Below, piece after piece: positions 1-33,018 of a stretch of DNA of 64,000 nucleotides. The notes below the pieces were generated by a model. It made no database searches. It was not told where the DNA came from and saw only the letters and a list, made by a program, of their open reading frames with translations. This stretch comes from Leptospira weilii serovar Ranarum str. ICFT (GTDB taxonomy: Bacteria; Spirochaetota; Leptospiria; Leptospirales; Leptospiraceae): NCBI RefSeq assembly GCF_000332415.1, contig NZ_AOHC02000014.1, forward strand, positions 124,001 to 188,000, in the 5' to 3' direction. The first letter of the stretch is position 1; the number at the start of each line of letters is the position of its first letter. Made by a program: the position numbers and the translations under genes.

Positions 1-672
<672 letters not shown>

Positions 673-676
<4 letters not shown>

Positions 677-936
677 CTTAACGTTTCCCTTTTTACGGAA
701 TTTAAATCCATGATCATAACAAAGATCGCACCGACCGCCTTATAAAGACCTTCCGGAATTTCCGAACCCAGAGGAAGTTCGGAAAGGGACTCCGCTAGGA
801 TCGGGTTTTCTACGGTTGGAACCGAATTTTTTTCCGCGATATTACGGATAACGTCGCCTAAAAGACCGGACGCGGCCGCAGTGATTACGGGTGCGTTATC
901 ATTTTGAGGGATGAATTTAAGCGCCACACTGATCAT
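673..936 (-). CDS. FlhB C-terminal-domain homologue (EscU/YscU-like fragment)
   Basis: An 87-residue stand-alone protein that matches the cytoplasmic domain of FlhB/EscU after the NPTH autocleavage site. VALKF near residues 4-8 corresponds to the start of the cleaved fragment, and [15 protein letters not shown] near residues 57-71 to the conserved IPxxLYxAVA segment. It has no membrane segments. FlhB is the flagellar export gate protein that switches substrate specificity; stand-alone copies of its C-terminal domain (ylqH-type) occur in other bacteria next to rnhB and ylqG-type genes, as here. It follows the upstream gene directly (TAA then ATG) and overlaps the next by four bases. Its role in export is inferred. 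Confidence 0.8.
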
Positions 937-1677
937 TTAAGCGTTCCATTCCTTTCGAGTCAGGGACGGCTTGTAAGCTAAATTATATCCCTGAAAACTT
1001 ACCGACGATTCTATTAAACTTCTCTTAAATTTTTCTTTGTTTTGGCAAGCATGCAAGTACATTTTCAAATTATCAAAAGAAGCGTTGATTTGCATATCCT
1101 CTCCCGAAGTTTTCTTCCATAAAAACAGAACGACTGTTCTTCCGGTATTTTCGGTTTGAATCCGAAATAAGAATTTTTTAGATTCTTTCTGCGGGTCGTA
1201 CACTCCTTCCGCATTACCTCCGTCAAACTCCCAACGAAAATACGGCAATTCCGAAGCCCATTCTAAAAAAGGATAATATGATTTTAAAACCTTGAATAAG
1301 GACGTTTCCGATGGAACGTCTTTAGTATCGGATCCCATCACTTTTTCGTAAAGTTCCCGAACGCTCATTCCAACGTTCTCCAATTTATGAGGAAAATCCG
1401 CTTTTCCAATCAATTCCCTTTCCACAATACGCAGTTCGATTCCTTTTTTGTCCGGTTTTGCGACTAACGTAAGTTTCTCCCCCACAAACAGAAGATCCGA
1501 TTTGGAAGAAACTCTCAGTCGTTTACCTCCGATGGAAATCCATCCGCCTCCCGGAAAGACATTGAGTACATCCCCCTTAAGGTTTGTTCCGGCGGAAAGG
1601 TCTAAACTTTGAAATTGAAATTCTTTCCCTAAAAGAAGACGTAAATTTCTCACGGAAAAATCCGCAGAAAGTTTCAT
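937..1677 (-). CDS. Conserved hypothetical protein, possibly FliK-like C-terminus
   Basis: A 246-residue soluble protein without a signal peptide. The first 90 residues are beta-rich and Gly-rich ([20 protein letters not shown]). The last 90 have the alternating pattern of a FliK hook-length-control C-terminal domain: a hydrophobic strand with [10 protein letters not shown], then a segment ending in a predicted helix and a final beta hairpin ([11 protein letters not shown]). It occupies the position of B. subtilis ylqG between rnhB and the FlhB-domain gene. FliK and FlhB C-terminal domains interact in flagellar export, so a functional pair is plausible, but the FliK assignment is a weak inference. 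The stop codon abuts the next start. Confidence 0.55.
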   Translation of the reverse strand: MKLSADFSVRNLRLLLGKEFQFQSLDLSAGTNLKGDVLNVFPGGGWISIGGKRLRVSSKSDLLFVGEKLTLVAKPDKKGIELRIVERELIGKADFPHKLENVGMSVRELYEKVMGSDTKDVPSETSLFKVLKSYYPFLEWASELPYFRWEFDGGNAEGVYDPQKESKKFLFRIQTENTGRTVVLFLWKKTSGEDMQINASFDNLKMYLHACQNKEKFKRSLIESSVSFQGYNLAYKPSLTRKEWNA

Positions 1678-1749
1678 AAGTACCCGCTTTCAAAAAGTAT
1701 CATCCTAGACATCGTATCGACATCTCCGTCCCCCACTCAGTGATTAGAC

Positions 1750-2427
1750 TTAAGGGAGAAGCGGTGGAAATTTTCCGGTAAAACTTCTTCTATGAATATC
1801 GGAAAGACCATGGCGAAGAATCAGTTCCTCGTGAAGTTTTGTTCCGTATCCTTTGTGTCGGTCGAATTTATAAACGGGATATTTTTTGGAGACGGAGATC
1901 ATGTAACGGTCTCTGCTGACTTTCGCGAGAATCGAAGCCGCCGCTATACTCACGATTCTGAGATCTCCTTTCGTATAAAAAGAGGTTCTATTTTTGAGAA
2001 AATTCCATTCCGGATAACGGTTGAAGTTGTAGTTCCCGTCTATCAAAAGTTGAAGTGGAAGAGTCGCTTGTGTGGAACGGATCGCGAGTTTGGCGCATTT
2101 TCGGATTCCTTCCAAAACGGCTCGGTTGATTCCTAGTTTGTCTATATAATTGGGACTTAGGAAAGTCCGGTAGGAAATCTGCGCGGTTTTGAGAATTTCG
2201 GGATATAACTTTTCCCTTTTTTTCTCGGAAAGTTTTTTGGAATCGGTCAATCCTTTTAGAATTTTTCCTTCTAAGATGGAATTCAGCGTATTTTGAGAAA
2301 AAGAGACGAGCGCAACAGAAAGAGGCCCCGCGTAAGGACCTCTTCCGGCTTCGTCGATTCCACAAGGAATCGATTCTGAGTAGAACCGAAGTTCTTCCGG
2401 TTCAAAAGGAGATTGGGATTCCGGCAA
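1750..2427 (-). CDS. rnhB: Ribonuclease HII
   Basis: A 225-residue enzyme that nicks RNA-DNA hybrids 5' of ribonucleotides and starts ribonucleotide excision. The RNase HII signature [17 protein letters not shown] lies around residues 23-39 and includes the catalytic Asp-Glu. GLTDSKKLS is near residues 59-67, the third acidic residue is in LLIDGNYNF, and KVSRDR lies near residue 170. Length is usual for the family. It starts 6 bases after the rplS stop in a ribosomal-protein operon (rpsP-khpA-rimM-trmD-rplS-rnhB), an arrangement common in bacteria. Confidence 0.95.
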   Translation of the reverse strand: MPESQSPFEPEELRFYSESIPCGIDEAGRGPYAGPLSVALVSFSQNTLNSILEGKILKGLTDSKKLSEKKREKLYPEILKTAQISYRTFLSPNYIDKLGINRAVLEGIRKCAKLAIRSTQATLPLQLLIDGNYNFNRYPEWNFLKNRTSFYTKGDLRIVSIAAASILAKVSRDRYMISVSKKYPVYKFDRHKGYGTKLHEELILRHGLSDIHRRSFTGKFPPLLP

Positions 2428-2433
2428 ACCGGC

Positions 2434-4260
<1,827 letters not shown>

Positions 4261-4261
<1 letters not shown>

Positions 4262-4527
4262 TACTTCTTAAGAGCGGTTTTGTATTCTGCCCAGATTCCT
4301 GCGTTTTTAAACAGGTTCAGAACGGTTCCGGTCGGTTGAGCCCCGTTTTTTAACCAGGTAATAACTTTTTCTTTATTGAATGTAGTCTGTTCTTTGATTT
4401 GCGCCGGATGGTAATGGCCCACGATGTCCACAAACTTCCCGTCTCTAGGAGCTCTGCTGTCAGCGGCAACAATTCTATAATGAGGATCGTGTTTGGTTCC
4501 GGTTCTTTGTAATCTAAGCTTTACCAA
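4261..4527 (-). CDS. rpsP: 30S ribosomal protein S16
   Basis: An 88-residue small-subunit protein that is first in the rpsP-khpA-rimM-trmD-rplS-rnhB operon. It shows the S16 hallmarks [20 protein letters not shown] at the start, [20 protein letters not shown] (about 22-41), and a C-terminal half with [12 protein letters not shown]. It is followed immediately by khpA with a one-base overlap. About 205 non-coding bases precede it and should hold the operon promoter. Confidence 0.97.
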
Positions 4528-4601
4528 GGGATATTTTTCCTTTTAACCCATTCTCATCTTTCGGATTTTATAACGTCCGAAAAAAGAATGCATGATTTTT
4601 A

Positions 4602-4631
4602 CCAATATCGTGCAATATGTCCCTCTGTCAA
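4602..4631 (-). promoter_or_regulatory. rpsP: Candidate sigma-70-type promoter for the rpsP operon
   Basis: On the minus strand a perfect TTGACA (4626-4631) is followed after 17-18 bases by ATATTG/TATTGG as a poor -10 match, about 75 bases before the rpsP start. It is the only good -35 hexamer in this 205-base gap. The -10 is weak, so this is a guess from spacing. Confidence 0.3.
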
Positions 4632-4676
4632 GAAAACATCCCACCGGAATCGTATTACAAAAATCGCAATTCAAAA

Positions 4677-4692
4677 TGTGGGAACTCCCACA
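4677..4692. repeat. Palindrome TGTGGGA-AC-TCCCACA
   Basis: A perfect 7-base inverted repeat around a 2-base centre, between rpe and rpsP. The GGA-AC-TCC core recurs in the arms of the inverted repeat at 37282-37327 and twice near 63258-63283. It could be an operator or a dispersed repeat element. No tail of Ts suggests a terminator. Confidence 0.6.
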
Positions 4693-4732
4693 AAACAAAT
4701 TACTCGCCTGAGGACTGGTGGGACGGATTCAT

Positions 4733-7316
<2,584 letters not shown>

Positions 7317-7317
7317 G

Positions 7318-11442
<4,125 letters not shown>

Positions 11443-11448
11443 AATCGG

Positions 11449-13236
<1,788 letters not shown>

Positions 13237-13246
13237 CGGGTTCGAG

Positions 13247-14451
<1,205 letters not shown>

Positions 14452-14454
14452 AAA

Positions 14455-16598
<2,144 letters not shown>

Positions 16599-16607
16599 AT
16601 ACTTAGA

Positions 16608-18553
<1,946 letters not shown>

Positions 18554-18564
18554 AACAAAGCCGA

Positions 18565-19428
<864 letters not shown>

Positions 19429-19430
19429 GT

Positions 19431-21047
<1,617 letters not shown>

Positions 21048-21244
21048 ATTGTATTCCCGCCTTTTAAGAACAGAGTTTTGAGTCTTTCTTAGAAATTCAA
21101 ACCGGAATTTCCGAGAATTCTGTCTCTAAAAGAGGTTATACGTTTCAAACGACAAGTGGTTTGATTTTAAGAGTTAGGGGACATTACACGACTAAACCCT
21201 GAAACCGACTCGATAAAATCCGTCGAACGGTGATCGGCTTCGTT

Positions 21245-21721
<477 letters not shown>

Positions 21722-21723
21722 TT

Positions 21724-23415
<1,692 letters not shown>

Positions 23416-23471
23416 AGTTTTTTGAATATACGAAATAACGTAAGTTCTACCTATGAAAATCTAGGCGAATC

Positions 23472-23533
23472 GGAAACTCAATGGCTTTCGCTCCCTGAAC
23501 GCCGCCCCATAGGAAGGCGTTCACTGAGTTTCC
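23472..23533. repeat. Nested inverted repeat (9-bp outer, 8-bp inner stem)
   Basis: GGAAACTCA (23472-23480) pairs perfectly with TGAGTTTCC (23525-23533), and inside it TGAACGCC (23496-23503) pairs with GGCGTTCA (23516-23523) around a 12-base loop. The left side has a 15-base bulge, the right side one base. No T-tract follows on either strand. It lies in the 334-base convergent gap between the LON-domain and NlpC/P60 genes. It could be a structured RNA, a bidirectional attenuator or part of a decayed mobile element. Confidence 0.6.
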
Positions 23534-23626
23534 TATCATAACCGACCCACAAGTTACTTGGATCTTAATATAAATCTGTCGGAATTACGACAAATCTTCT
23601 GTGAAACTTACGCCCCACCCTGATTT

Positions 23627-23725
23627 TATTCACCGACTTCTAGAACATTCGCGTTTTTGATCCTTTTATATTCCAAAAACCTTTCAACTTGTGGGTTGGT
23701 TATACTAACCGACCCCCTTGAAACG
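23627..23725. repeat. Dispersed repeat copy A (matches 63168-63276)
   Basis: This stretch aligns with 63168-63276 in direct orientation. Shared blocks include TTATTCAC, CTAGAAC-TTCGCG, TTTTTGATCCTT, TATTCCA, AAAACCTT, TCAAC, TGTG, GGTTGGT and AAACGT, separated by small indels. I estimate roughly three quarters identical by eye. Short reading frames in both copies begin similarly but carry no recognisable protein. I read it as a degenerate non-coding dispersed repeat. Confidence 0.6.
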
Positions 23726-23749
23726 TTTGCAACGAAATACAACGGATCT

Positions 23750-25024
<1,275 letters not shown>

Positions 25025-25187
25025 AGTCTCCTAATATACAAATTTTAGAATCAACAAAAATTCAGCTTCTTCCCGTAAAAGTCACTTGGATCCAAAAATA
25101 AACTTGTAAAAACACTCCGACGGAAATCTTTGTTTTGAAGTTCTCATTCCGATTTCCTCTCAACTTACGGAATTGATTTTCCTTTTT

Positions 25188-27019
<1,832 letters not shown>

Positions 27020-27178
27020 AATTCTCTAACTTGTAAATCGTTCCGCTTTCTTAAAAAAGGGACAAAATAAAATCAATGGAAACGGAAAGAAAAGGACTTT
27101 TTTTATAAATTGAAGTAAAAGAGTTGCTTTCAGAAACAGTTTTGGTTACTATTTTGACAAAAGTTTCCTAAACTAAGA

Positions 27179-27211
<33 letters not shown>

Positions 27212-27273
27212 ATATAAAAACTTTCACCCCCGTTCCAAAAACAGAGTGAAGGTTCGCAGTGGAAAAAACAAGA

Positions 27274-27289
27274 GCAGAGGAATCTCTGC
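27274..27289 (+). promoter_or_regulatory. flaB: flaB leader hairpin 1 (GGA at loop edge)
   Basis: GCAGAG (27274-27279) and CTCTGC (27284-27289) form a perfect 6-bp stem around a GAAT loop. A GGA spans the closing base and loop. It lies 55 bases before the flaB start. It resembles a CsrA-binding hairpin, but the GGA is partly paired, so this site is the weaker candidate of the two. Confidence 0.45.
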
Positions 27290-27299
27290 CCAAACTTCG

Positions 27300-27317
27300 A
27301 CCCGGACGGATCCGGGT
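27300..27317 (+). promoter_or_regulatory. flaB: flaB leader hairpin 2, GGA in tetraloop (candidate CsrA site)
   Basis: ACCCGGA (27300-27306) and TCCGGGT (27311-27317) form a perfect 7-bp stem with loop CGGA, 26 bases before the ATG. A second GGA sits in the Shine-Dalgarno GGGAGG. A GGA in a hairpin loop plus one at the ribosome site is the known layout of CsrA-repressed flagellin leaders. The protein has not been located in this window. Confidence 0.55.
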
Positions 27318-27324
27318 AACATAG

Positions 27325-28195
<871 letters not shown>

Positions 28196-28225
28196 TCTAA
28201 AAAAAACCGTAATTTCATTCGTAAC

Positions 28226-28258
28226 AAGCCGCCTTTTTTAAGGGCGGCTTTTTGTTTT
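28226..28258 (+). terminator. flaB: Rho-independent terminator of flaB copy 1
   Basis: AAGCCGCC (28226-28233) pairs with GGCGGCTT (28243-28250) around a 9-base loop and is followed by a T-rich tail. It starts 30 bases after the flaB stop. Confidence 0.88.
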
Positions 28259-28299
28259 CAAAACTTCTTAAAAAACCTTCTGCTTTCGCAGTTCGCTTT

Positions 28300-28536
28300 C
28301 TACTTCTTTCCTTTCGATTCTTTCATCTTAGAATGATCGTGTCCCTTTCCGGAATGTTTTTCTTTTCCTTTCCCGGATTCCTTGTGTTTGGAATGATCCC
28401 CGTCTTTTCCGTGTTCATGGTGTTTGTCCATGGAATCTTTGTGGTCCTTGTGATCGCCTTCGTGTTCGTGCGCAGACAATGCGGCCGCAGACAAGAATCC
28501 GATTAGGATAAGAATTTGAATTGTCTTTTGAATCAT
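28300..28536 (-). CDS. Small secreted His/Lys/Asp-rich metal-binding peptide
   Basis: A 78-residue protein with a signal peptide (about 1-22, QKTIQILILIGFLSAAALSA) and a mature part made almost only of His, Lys, Asp, Glu, Ser and Gly (HEHEGDHKDHKDS and similar). There is no hydrophobic core, so it is probably disordered and binds metal ions in the periplasm. Its ATG overlaps the stop of the CusA-type pump gene (ATGA) and has AAGGA six bases before it. The context says metal buffer or delivery protein for the efflux pump; specificity is unknown. Confidence 0.8.
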   Translation of the reverse strand: MIQKTIQILILIGFLSAAALSAHEHEGDHKDHKDSMDKHHEHGKDGDHSKHKESGKGKEKHSGKGHDHSKMKESKGKK

Positions 28537-31500
28537 GGTTTTTCCTTCTTTGTATGTTTTTTCTTTCGATTTTTATTTTCGCTTACAAGATTTTCAGTTT
28601 TCGAATCCGAGGTTTCTTCCTCATTCTGGATAAACTTTTCCGTTTCCGGGAAGTATGATTCCATTCGGAGTCCGCTTTGTTCCTTCGGATTTCCGAATTT
28701 AAGAAGAGAGGAAAGTGTTCCTTGTTTCCAGAGCAGATAGATCGGAGGATAGACCAGCAATTCTAAGATAAAACTCGTCACAAGACCGCCGACCATCGGA
28801 GCCGCGATTCGTTTCATCACATCCGAACCAGTACTCTGGGACCAAAGGATCGGCATCAAACCCATCATGGCGGCGAGCACCGTCATAATCTTAGGACGCA
28901 CCCGATGAACAGCTCCGTGTAATACGGCGTCTATCCATTCTTCTTGGTTGCGCAGTTTTCCCTTTTTCTTTGCGTCTTCATAAGAAAGATCCAAATAAAG
29001 AAGCATAAAAACTCCCGTCTCCGCATCCAATCCCATGAGTGCGATCATTCCCACCCAGACCGCTACCGAGATATGATAGTCAAGGATATACAAAAGACCG
29101 ATCGCCCCGATCAAAGAAAACGGAACCGCAAGAAGAATGATTAATGTTTTTGCATACGACTTTGTATTTGCATACAATAATAAGAATATAATAAAAATTG
29201 TAAGTGGGAGGACGTATTTCATTCTCTCTCGAACACGAATCATATTCTCATATTGACCGCTCCATTCTATGGAATAACCGCTCGGAAGAAGAATCTTATC
29301 GGAGACGATTTTTTTGGCCCGATCCACGTAACCGCCGATATCAGTAGTCGACGGATCTACGTAGATGTATCCAGCCAAAAACCCGTTTTCGTCCCGGATC
29401 ATGGAGGGACCTGTTTTGACCCGAATGTCCGCGATTTCGCTTAACGGAATGTGTCCAAAGGTCGCGGTCGGAACCAAAATCATTTTCATCTTTTCTACGG
29501 AATCTCTTAACTCTCTCGGATAACGTAGATTGACAGAAAATCTTTCTCTTCCTTCTATCGTTTGTGTGATCGATTCTCCGCCTATCGCGGAGACCACGAT
29601 CTGTTGTGCCGCGTCTACGGATATATTATATCTTGCTAAACTAGTTCGTTTTAATTCGACATCGAGATAATAACCTCCCGCGGTTCTTTCAGCGAAGACA
29701 CTTCTCGTTTCCGGAACGGTTTTTAGAAGAGATTCGATGGAAACTCCGATCCTTTCGATTTCTTCTAAAGAGGCTCCTAAAACCTTGATTCCGATCGGAG
29801 TCCGCATTCCAGTGCTCAACATATCGATTCTTGCTTTGATCGGCATCGTCCAGGCGTTGGTCGCTCCGGGGAATTGCATCTCTTGATTGAGGATTGCGAC
29901 CAATTCTTCTTTGGTAACTCTTTCCGATGTGAACGGAAGAAAAGGCCATTGTAGAATTCGAGGCCAAGAAGAATAGAATCGATCCGCCTTTCTCCATTCT
30001 TCTTTTGGATGTAGAATAACTACGGTTTCCATCATGGAAAACGGGGCCGAGTCCGTTGCCGTGTCCGAGCGTCCCGATTTTCCAAAAACCCTTTTGACTT
30101 CGGGAACGGATTTTAATTTTTTATCCATCGCGGTCATTAATTTTTCAGCTTCTGCCACTCCGATTCCGGGTAACGTGGTCGGCATATAAAGAAGGGATTC
30201 TTCGTCCAGTGGAGGCATGAACTCGGATCCTAAACTCAAGTAAACCGGTATCGTTAGGATCACCAAGATGAGTCCGGTGGAGATCGTCTTCTTAGGATTG
30301 TGCAAAGCCCAGCGGCAGGCCGGTCCATAGAAGCGAAATAGAATTTTACTGACAGGATGTTTTTCTTCCGGATAGTATTTTCCCACAAAAAGACTCGTTG
30401 CCATCTTAGAAATCAATGCGTTCTTAAAAACAAAAGGATCCATCCTTGTAAAAAGCATTCGAAAGGCGGGATCCAAAGTGATGGCAAGTAAGGCCGCGAC
30501 CGCCATTGCAATGTTTTTTGAATATGCCAAAGGTTTAAATAACCTTCCCTCTTGATCCACGAGCGCGAATACGGGAAAGAACGCTACCGCGATGACGAGC
30601 AAAGAAAAGAAAACGGAGGGGCCGACTTCCAAAAGGGCTTCCAATCGGACTTGGTGATAGTCTCCGATTCTTCCGGAGGTTTCCCATTTTTCTAATTTCT
30701 TATACGCATTTTCAACTTCTACGATGGCCCCGTCGACGAGGACTCCTATGGAAATCGCCATTCCGGAAAGAGACATGAGGTTTGCGTTGATATCCAAAAG
30801 ATACATCGGAATAAACGTAATGAGAACGCTGATTGGAATCGTAAGGATCGGAATGATCGCCGAAGGAAAATGCCAGAGAAACAAAAGGATTACCGCGGAT
30901 ACGATCAACATCTCTTCGATCAATTTCCATCGAAGTGTGGAGATCGCGTGTTCGATCAGTTCCGATCGATCGTAGGTCGTTACGAGCTCTGTTCCGTTTG
31001 GCAGATTTTTTCGAATCGATTCTATTTTGATTTTGAGACGATCTATGACGTTTAACGCGTTTTCTCCGTGTCGCATAACAATCGTCCCGCCGACCACGTC
31101 TCCTTCTCCGTTTAAGTCCGCGATTCCTCGTCTCAGATCCGGACCCAACGAAACCGTTGCTACGTTTTTTACAAGAATAGGAGTTCCGTTGAGATCCGTT
31201 CCTAAGGATATATTTTCGATGTCCTCGATGGAAGAAAGATATCCCCTTCCCCGGACCATAAACTCGGCTCCGGAAAGTTCTACGAGTCTGCCGCCTGTTT
31301 CCTGGTTACTTTCTCGTATTTTTCGGATCAAAGTTTCGAAATCTACATTATAGGAACGTAAAGCGTTTGGTTGAAGCGTAATCTGGTATTGTTTTTTAAA
31401 TCCACCAATGGATGCTACTTCGGAGACTCCCGGCACAGCGTTGAGTAAGAATTTGAGTTTGAAATCCTGATAGGTTCTAAGATCGGAAAGAGAAGAATTT

Positions 31501-31943
31501 CCGGTCGTATCGGTCAGCGCATACTGATAGACCCAACCCACCGAACTCGCGTCCGGACCCAATTCTATCTTCACTCCGGCCGGAAGATTCGATTGAATCC
31601 GCGTTAAATATTCGAGCACACGGGATCTGGCCCAGTAGATATCAGTTCCATCTTGAAAGATCACATAAACATAGGAAAATCCAAAATCTGAAAATCCACG
31701 AACCGCCTTGATCTTAGGAGCTCCCAGAAGAGATGTGATGATCGGATACGTTACCTGGTCTTCTAAGATATCGGGGCTTCGATCCCAACGGGAATATACG
31801 ATTACCTGCGTATCCGAAAGATCGGGAATCGCGTCCAATGGAATGTTCTTTAGAGAGATGACGGATCCTAAAAGAAGTCCGATCGTTACCAAAAGAATTA
31901 GAAATTTATGATTTACTGAAAAACGAATGACGTTCTGAATCAT
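28533..31943 (-). CDS. cusA: Heavy-metal efflux RND permease (CusA/CzcA family)
   Basis: A 1136-residue inner-membrane pump of the HME-RND family, slightly longer than the roughly 1050 of CusA owing to a C-terminal charged tail (about 60 residues ending KKKHTKKEKP). Typical segments include NIPLDAIPDLSDTQVIVYS at the start and GMAISIGVLVDGAIVEVENAYKKLE in TM4, where the acidic proton-relay residue falls. The GAIVEVENAYKKLE form is nearer to the Cu/Ag (CusA) subgroup than to CzcA; this is inference. The start is moved to the ATG at 31943, which has GAGG at good spacing, instead of 33 bases upstream. It forms an operon with cusB and cusC. Confidence 0.92.
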   Translation of the reverse strand: MIQNVIRFSVNHKFLILLVTIGLLLGSVISLKNIPLDAIPDLSDTQVIVYSRWDRSPDILEDQVTYPIITSLLGAPKIKAVRGFSDFGFSYVYVIFQDGTDIYWARSRVLEYLTRIQSNLPAGVKIELGPDASSVGWVYQYALTDTTGNSSLSDLRTYQDFKLKFLLNAVPGVSEVASIGGFKKQYQITLQPNALRSYNVDFETLIRKIRESNQETGGRLVELSGAEFMVRGRGYLSSIEDIENISLGTDLNGTPILVKNVATVSLGPDLRRGIADLNGEGDVVGGTIVMRHGENALNVIDRLKIKIESIRKNLPNGTELVTTYDRSELIEHAISTLRWKLIEEMLIVSAVILLFLWHFPSAIIPILTIPISVLITFIPMYLLDINANLMSLSGMAISIGVLVDGAIVEVENAYKKLEKWETSGRIGDYHQVRLEALLEVGPSVFFSLLVIAVAFFPVFALVDQEGRLFKPLAYSKNIAMAVAALLAITLDPAFRMLFTRMDPFVFKNALISKMATSLFVGKYYPEEKHPVSKILFRFYGPACRWALHNPKKTISTGLILVILTIPVYLSLGSEFMPPLDEESLLYMPTTLPGIGVAEAEKLMTAMDKKLKSVPEVKRVFGKSGRSDTATDSAPFSMMETVVILHPKEEWRKADRFYSSWPRILQWPFLPFTSERVTKEELVAILNQEMQFPGATNAWTMPIKARIDMLSTGMRTPIGIKVLGASLEEIERIGVSIESLLKTVPETRSVFAERTAGGYYLDVELKRTSLARYNISVDAAQQIVVSAIGGESITQTIEGRERFSVNLRYPRELRDSVEKMKMILVPTATFGHIPLSEIADIRVKTGPSMIRDENGFLAGYIYVDPSTTDIGGYVDRAKKIVSDKILLPSGYSIEWSGQYENMIRVRERMKYVLPLTIFIIFLLLYANTKSYAKTLIILLAVPFSLIGAIGLLYILDYHISVAVWVGMIALMGLDAETGVFMLLYLDLSYEDAKKKGKLRNQEEWIDAVLHGAVHRVRPKIMTVLAAMMGLMPILWSQSTGSDVMKRIAAPMVGGLVTSFILELLVYPPIYLLWKQGTLSSLLKFGNPKEQSGLRMESYFPETEKFIQNEEETSDSKTENLVSENKNRKKKHTKKEKP

Positions 31944-31950
31944 GACGACC

Positions 31951-33018
31951 TCAATGATTGTGTAACGCGGAGCCAAAGCGGATTCTTGCTTCGGAATCGA
32001 TTAGGAACGTGGATTCGGAGACAACCCTTTCCCCTTCCTTCAACCCTTCTTTGATTTCCGTCCAAGCTCCGATACTCAATCCGGTCTTGACCTGAGTCGC
32101 CAAAAAACGATCCGGTCCCGTTTGAACATAAACGACTTTATGAGTTCCCGTATCTAAAATCGCAGAAGTCGGCACACTCAACGTTTGTTTTAGAGGAATC
32201 TGAATTTCCAGATCTCCGAACATTTGTGGTTTGAGTTTTTGTCGCCCGTCTTCCACTTCGCTTCGCAGACGAAGGGTTCTACTGTTCTTATCCAGGATCG
32301 TATCGATACTTCGAATCGTTCCCGGAAAGATCACGTCTGGATAAACGTTTGTTTTGAACAAAATTTTTAAACCGACATGAACCGAAGAGAAATCCGATTC
32401 GTAAATCTGGGAATAGATATGAGCTCTTCCGGATTTTCCGCCTAATATGAGTTCCGATGGATCTCTTTTACCGGAAGTCCAAAGTCGAATCTGATCCGTG
32501 GAAAGACCTAACTGTCGCAAACGGATTTGAAGATTTTGACCTCCTAGTGCGGAGCCCGCATCCGAGAAAAATTCTCGAGAACGAAGCATCTCCTTATACT
32601 CCGTCAAAGCCGTGTATAACTCGGGATCATAAGCAACCGTAGAATAGGCTGAGATCTTTTTTGTCAGATCCCTTTTTAGAACCAGATCTGTTTTGATACC
32701 GATGGATTGTTGTTTTTCTAAGGAAAGCGAAAGTTCCAATGCGGGAGCTACATTTCCGCTACTTTTTGGATCGTGAGAATTGTGATCTTCTTTTGTCGAA
32801 GATTCTATATTAGAATTCGATGAACTTGTATTGTGATCCTCGTGATCTCCCTTTGTCCTTTTGACCAGATCCATATTGCAGATGGGACAGGTCCCGGGAC
32901 GATCGGAAGTATACGTCGGGTGCATCGGGCAATAATAAATTTCCTTTTCTTTAGCGCAGTTCCAGGCAAAAACGAGGATCAGGATAACCGCGACCGCAAA
33001 GCGAAACGAGAATTTCAT
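31951..33018 (-). CDS. cusB: RND periplasmic adaptor with heavy-metal-binding domain (CusB-like)
   Basis: A 355-residue membrane-fusion protein. It has an N-terminal lipoprotein-type signal with FAWNC (Cys21), then a heavy-metal-binding module YYCPMHPTYTSDRPGTCPICNMDL (about 28-51) typical of CusB-type adaptors. A His/Asp/Ser-rich linker (about 57-85, DHEDHN, KEDHNSHD) is followed by the barrel-sandwich hybrid and beta-barrel domains to about 350. The length is a little short for the family. The start codon overlaps cusC by four bases. It connects the CusA pump to the outer-membrane channel; copper or silver is the best guess for the cargo. Confidence 0.9.
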   Translation of the reverse strand: MKFSFRFAVAVILILVFAWNCAKEKEIYYCPMHPTYTSDRPGTCPICNMDLVKRTKGDHEDHNTSSSNSNIESSTKEDHNSHDPKSSGNVAPALELSLSLEKQQSIGIKTDLVLKRDLTKKISAYSTVAYDPELYTALTEYKEMLRSREFFSDAGSALGGQNLQIRLRQLGLSTDQIRLWTSGKRDPSELILGGKSGRAHIYSQIYESDFSSVHVGLKILFKTNVYPDVIFPGTIRSIDTILDKNSRTLRLRSEVEDGRQKLKPQMFGDLEIQIPLKQTLSVPTSAILDTGTHKVVYVQTGPDRFLATQVKTGLSIGAWTEIKEGLKEGERVVSESTFLIDSEARIRFGSALHNH

